A program made the position numbers and the translations under genes. The notes under the pieces are model-generated. The model ran no database searches, had not been told where the DNA came from, and saw only the letters and a list, made by a program, of their open reading frames with translations. This document shows, in pieces, positions 62,201 to 64,000 of a DNA stretch of 64,000 bases. The DNA comes from Lycocorax pyrrhopterus obiensis. Taxonomy: Eukaryota; Chordata; Aves; Passeriformes; Paradisaeidae. The stretch spans positions 40,546,383 through 40,610,382 of the forward strand of contig JACSVZ010000001.1 of NCBI GenBank assembly GCA_014706295.1. Direction: 5' to 3'. Position 1 is the first letter of the stretch; every line of letters begins with the position of its first letter.

Positions 62201-64000
62201 CTGTGGTGCATCCTCGGGCTGCCTTCCTTCCCAAAAGCTGGACAGGAAACTGTCCACAACAGCAGTCTTCGAACTAAGAAATGCATCCCTTCATGTGACA
62301 ATACAGGCAGAGGATGGGGAGAGGTCAGGGCCCTCCAAGAAGGCTGTGAATACAGCAGAAACAGTTTTACAGAGCATTTGTTATTTTATCAGTCATCTGT
62401 AAATTAGGACACAATCAAAGCCTGCCAATCCAGAGATAACCAAGAAAAAATAAATGCAAGAGAAAATGCAGAACTTCTGCTCCTCTCAAAGATTTATGCA
62501 GTAAACCAAAACTGCAAAGTAACAGCTTCTAACATCTAAGACAAGCCCTAGGAACAAAACAAATCAAGTAAACTGTAATGTATTTCACCTTTCTGTACAG
62601 CCCTTTAAAACGCAGTTCCATAGAACACAGAGTCCTAACTTCGTAACAGTGAGACTACAAGCCCAGGAAGTAAGGACCTGGGTTCAAGCCCCTCCTCAGA
62701 CTGAGGTGTACAAACTTGCACATCACCTGGCACAGAAGTGTTCTAACTGCTCAGTCAGATGCTTCCCTCCACTTCTGTGAACAGTGTTGCTTTGCTATTA
62801 GGAAAGGATGAAATAAGAACAGAGGAAAAAGGTGACTATTTCCATAGTTTAAGCATCTGGTTAGGAGAAAACCTGTTACACAGTTAGTTAAAAGAGTTAT
62901 TCCTAATCTATCTCGATGTTTTCTATGTCAAATGCAAGGAGTACTGGGAGCATGATCTGCATCCCTGTTTTTCCATTTAAATGCCAAACTATTGGGTTGC
63001 AGACCCAGGATTTCCCCAACTGCTGGCTGAATAGTCCTACAAATCTTGTACTCTCTATAACACAGACACCCGACGCACACAGACAGGATGGGAGTATTTT
63101 CTTCAGCCTAGTTTTCCTGAAAGAAGGTAAAGCAATACAGAGGCTTCAAGATGAAGAGGGATCTGAACCCAGCTTTCACATAGTCTGGACAAGGGATGTT
63201 TAAAGTTCTGAAGCTCCTTCCAGCATCCTGTGTTTGGTGGTGCTGGCACATTTAATGTGCTCAGAGGACACATACCAGGCCCAAAGCTCTATCTACTGGT
63301 GACATGCAATATTTTGCTCAGCATTTGGATCCATATAAAACATATGCAAAATTACCTGGGATACCAGCACCATATTAAATATACACAGAATGTTTCCCAG
63401 CACGTTTATATGCAGTGTTTAGATTGAGCATGGGGATTACTTCACTTAAGCTCTAATTAAGCTACTAAGTACTTGGATTTACAGGGAAGAGAGGGTGCTT
63501 GTAGGTTTTATTAATCAGGATTTTTTGAGTCCAGCACCTAACGTTTAAGAGCTAACATTTAAACCTTTCTTTGATTAATCCATTGGTGGAGCTAAATGTC
63601 AAGTTATTCTACAAATGTTAGCCTTTGATACCTTTGGCAAGAGTAACTTCTATAGGTGAAAAGTTTTATGTGTACTTTGCAAGTTGGAATCCAAGCCACT
63701 GGCAAGATTCCTAAGTTTTACACTGGGCTATTTCCTTAGCTGATATAAAGGGAATAAAATCAGCAAACACATGAAACAAGTATGTATTTACACTTTGTAA
63801 TAACACTGCTCTACAGTTTTCTATCATTTGAAACATCTCAGGCAAAAAGGAAAACTAGATACCTCTTATGCAACCAGTTGCTAGTACAACATTGAAGGAT
63901 TCTGTCAGGAGAACACAACTTTGTAGATAGATAAGCATCAGTATGGGTAAGCTGATACTTTCTTAGCATTAAAAAGGACAAATGGCAACTAACTCTAAAT
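59256..64000 (-). other. IPO5: IPO5 upstream intron (partial), no exon found
   Basis: At least 4.7 kb upstream of the exon for residue 58. I searched both the ENIPGQSK-type exon and the initiator exon by codon pattern and found neither, so they lie beyond the window. It includes a possible ancient inverted-repeat element near 62678-63172. Confidence 0.8.
62678..63172. repeat. possible ancient inverted-repeat element
   Basis: CTGGGTTCAAGCCCCTC (62678-62694) is the inverted partner, 14 of 17 bases, of GAGGGATCTGAACCCAG (63156-63172). The arrangement resembles old palindromic non-autonomous elements found in amniotes. Family not identified. Confidence 0.3.

Noticed and set aside
61861..64000. 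IPO5 initiator or second exon at the right edge
   Set aside because: I looked for the codon patterns of ENIPGQSK, LLQAIRN and the MAAAAAEQQ start. The best chance match (near 63864) translates to unrelated residues.

Overview
The window is vertebrate nuclear DNA from a bird, very probably a passerine. Coding exons are small and separated by AT-rich introns with vertebrate splice sites. The interspersed repeats are avian: a CR1 LINE 3' end at 38.6-39.0 kb, a second CR1 tail at 13.7 kb, an ERVL-type LTR fragment at 23.2-23.6 kb, and a solo LTR at 29.1-29.7 kb flanked by a 5-bp target duplication. There is no bacterial-style gene organisation and no CRISPR array. I saw no tRNA or rRNA gene.

The right half (27.7-59.3 kb, minus strand) holds most of IPO5 (importin-5, RanBP5, karyopherin beta-3). 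I placed 24 coding exons by reading the reverse strand. They join in frame with no stop into 1,040 codons that are collinear, without gaps, with residues 58-1097 of human IPO5 as I remember it, ending at a TGA. The first 57 codons, the 5' UTR and the promoter lie beyond position 64,000. One intron (40652-41121) is a U12-type AT-AC intron, one (43930-44020) uses a GC-AG splice pair, and one exon (36071-36290) is strikingly GC-rich and unusually diverged.

The left part has a strong CpG island (about 11.0-12.66 kb). On the minus strand it contains a good 5' splice site at 11764/11763. In the vertebrate gene order I remember, FARP1 lies downstream of IPO5 on the same strand. The island is therefore best read as the FARP1 promoter and first exon, and positions 1-11763 as the start of a long FARP1 first intron. 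This assignment is inferred from synteny, not from protein homology. The interval 12.7-27.1 kb is intergenic or distal IPO5 3' UTR and holds only repeats and microsatellites.

The two genes are transcribed in the same direction (right to left). I found no previously undescribed system. The best leads are the minor-spliceosome intron, the GC-spiked exon, the uORF arrangement in the CpG-island exon and a few unexplained CpG-retaining or inverted-repeat patches.
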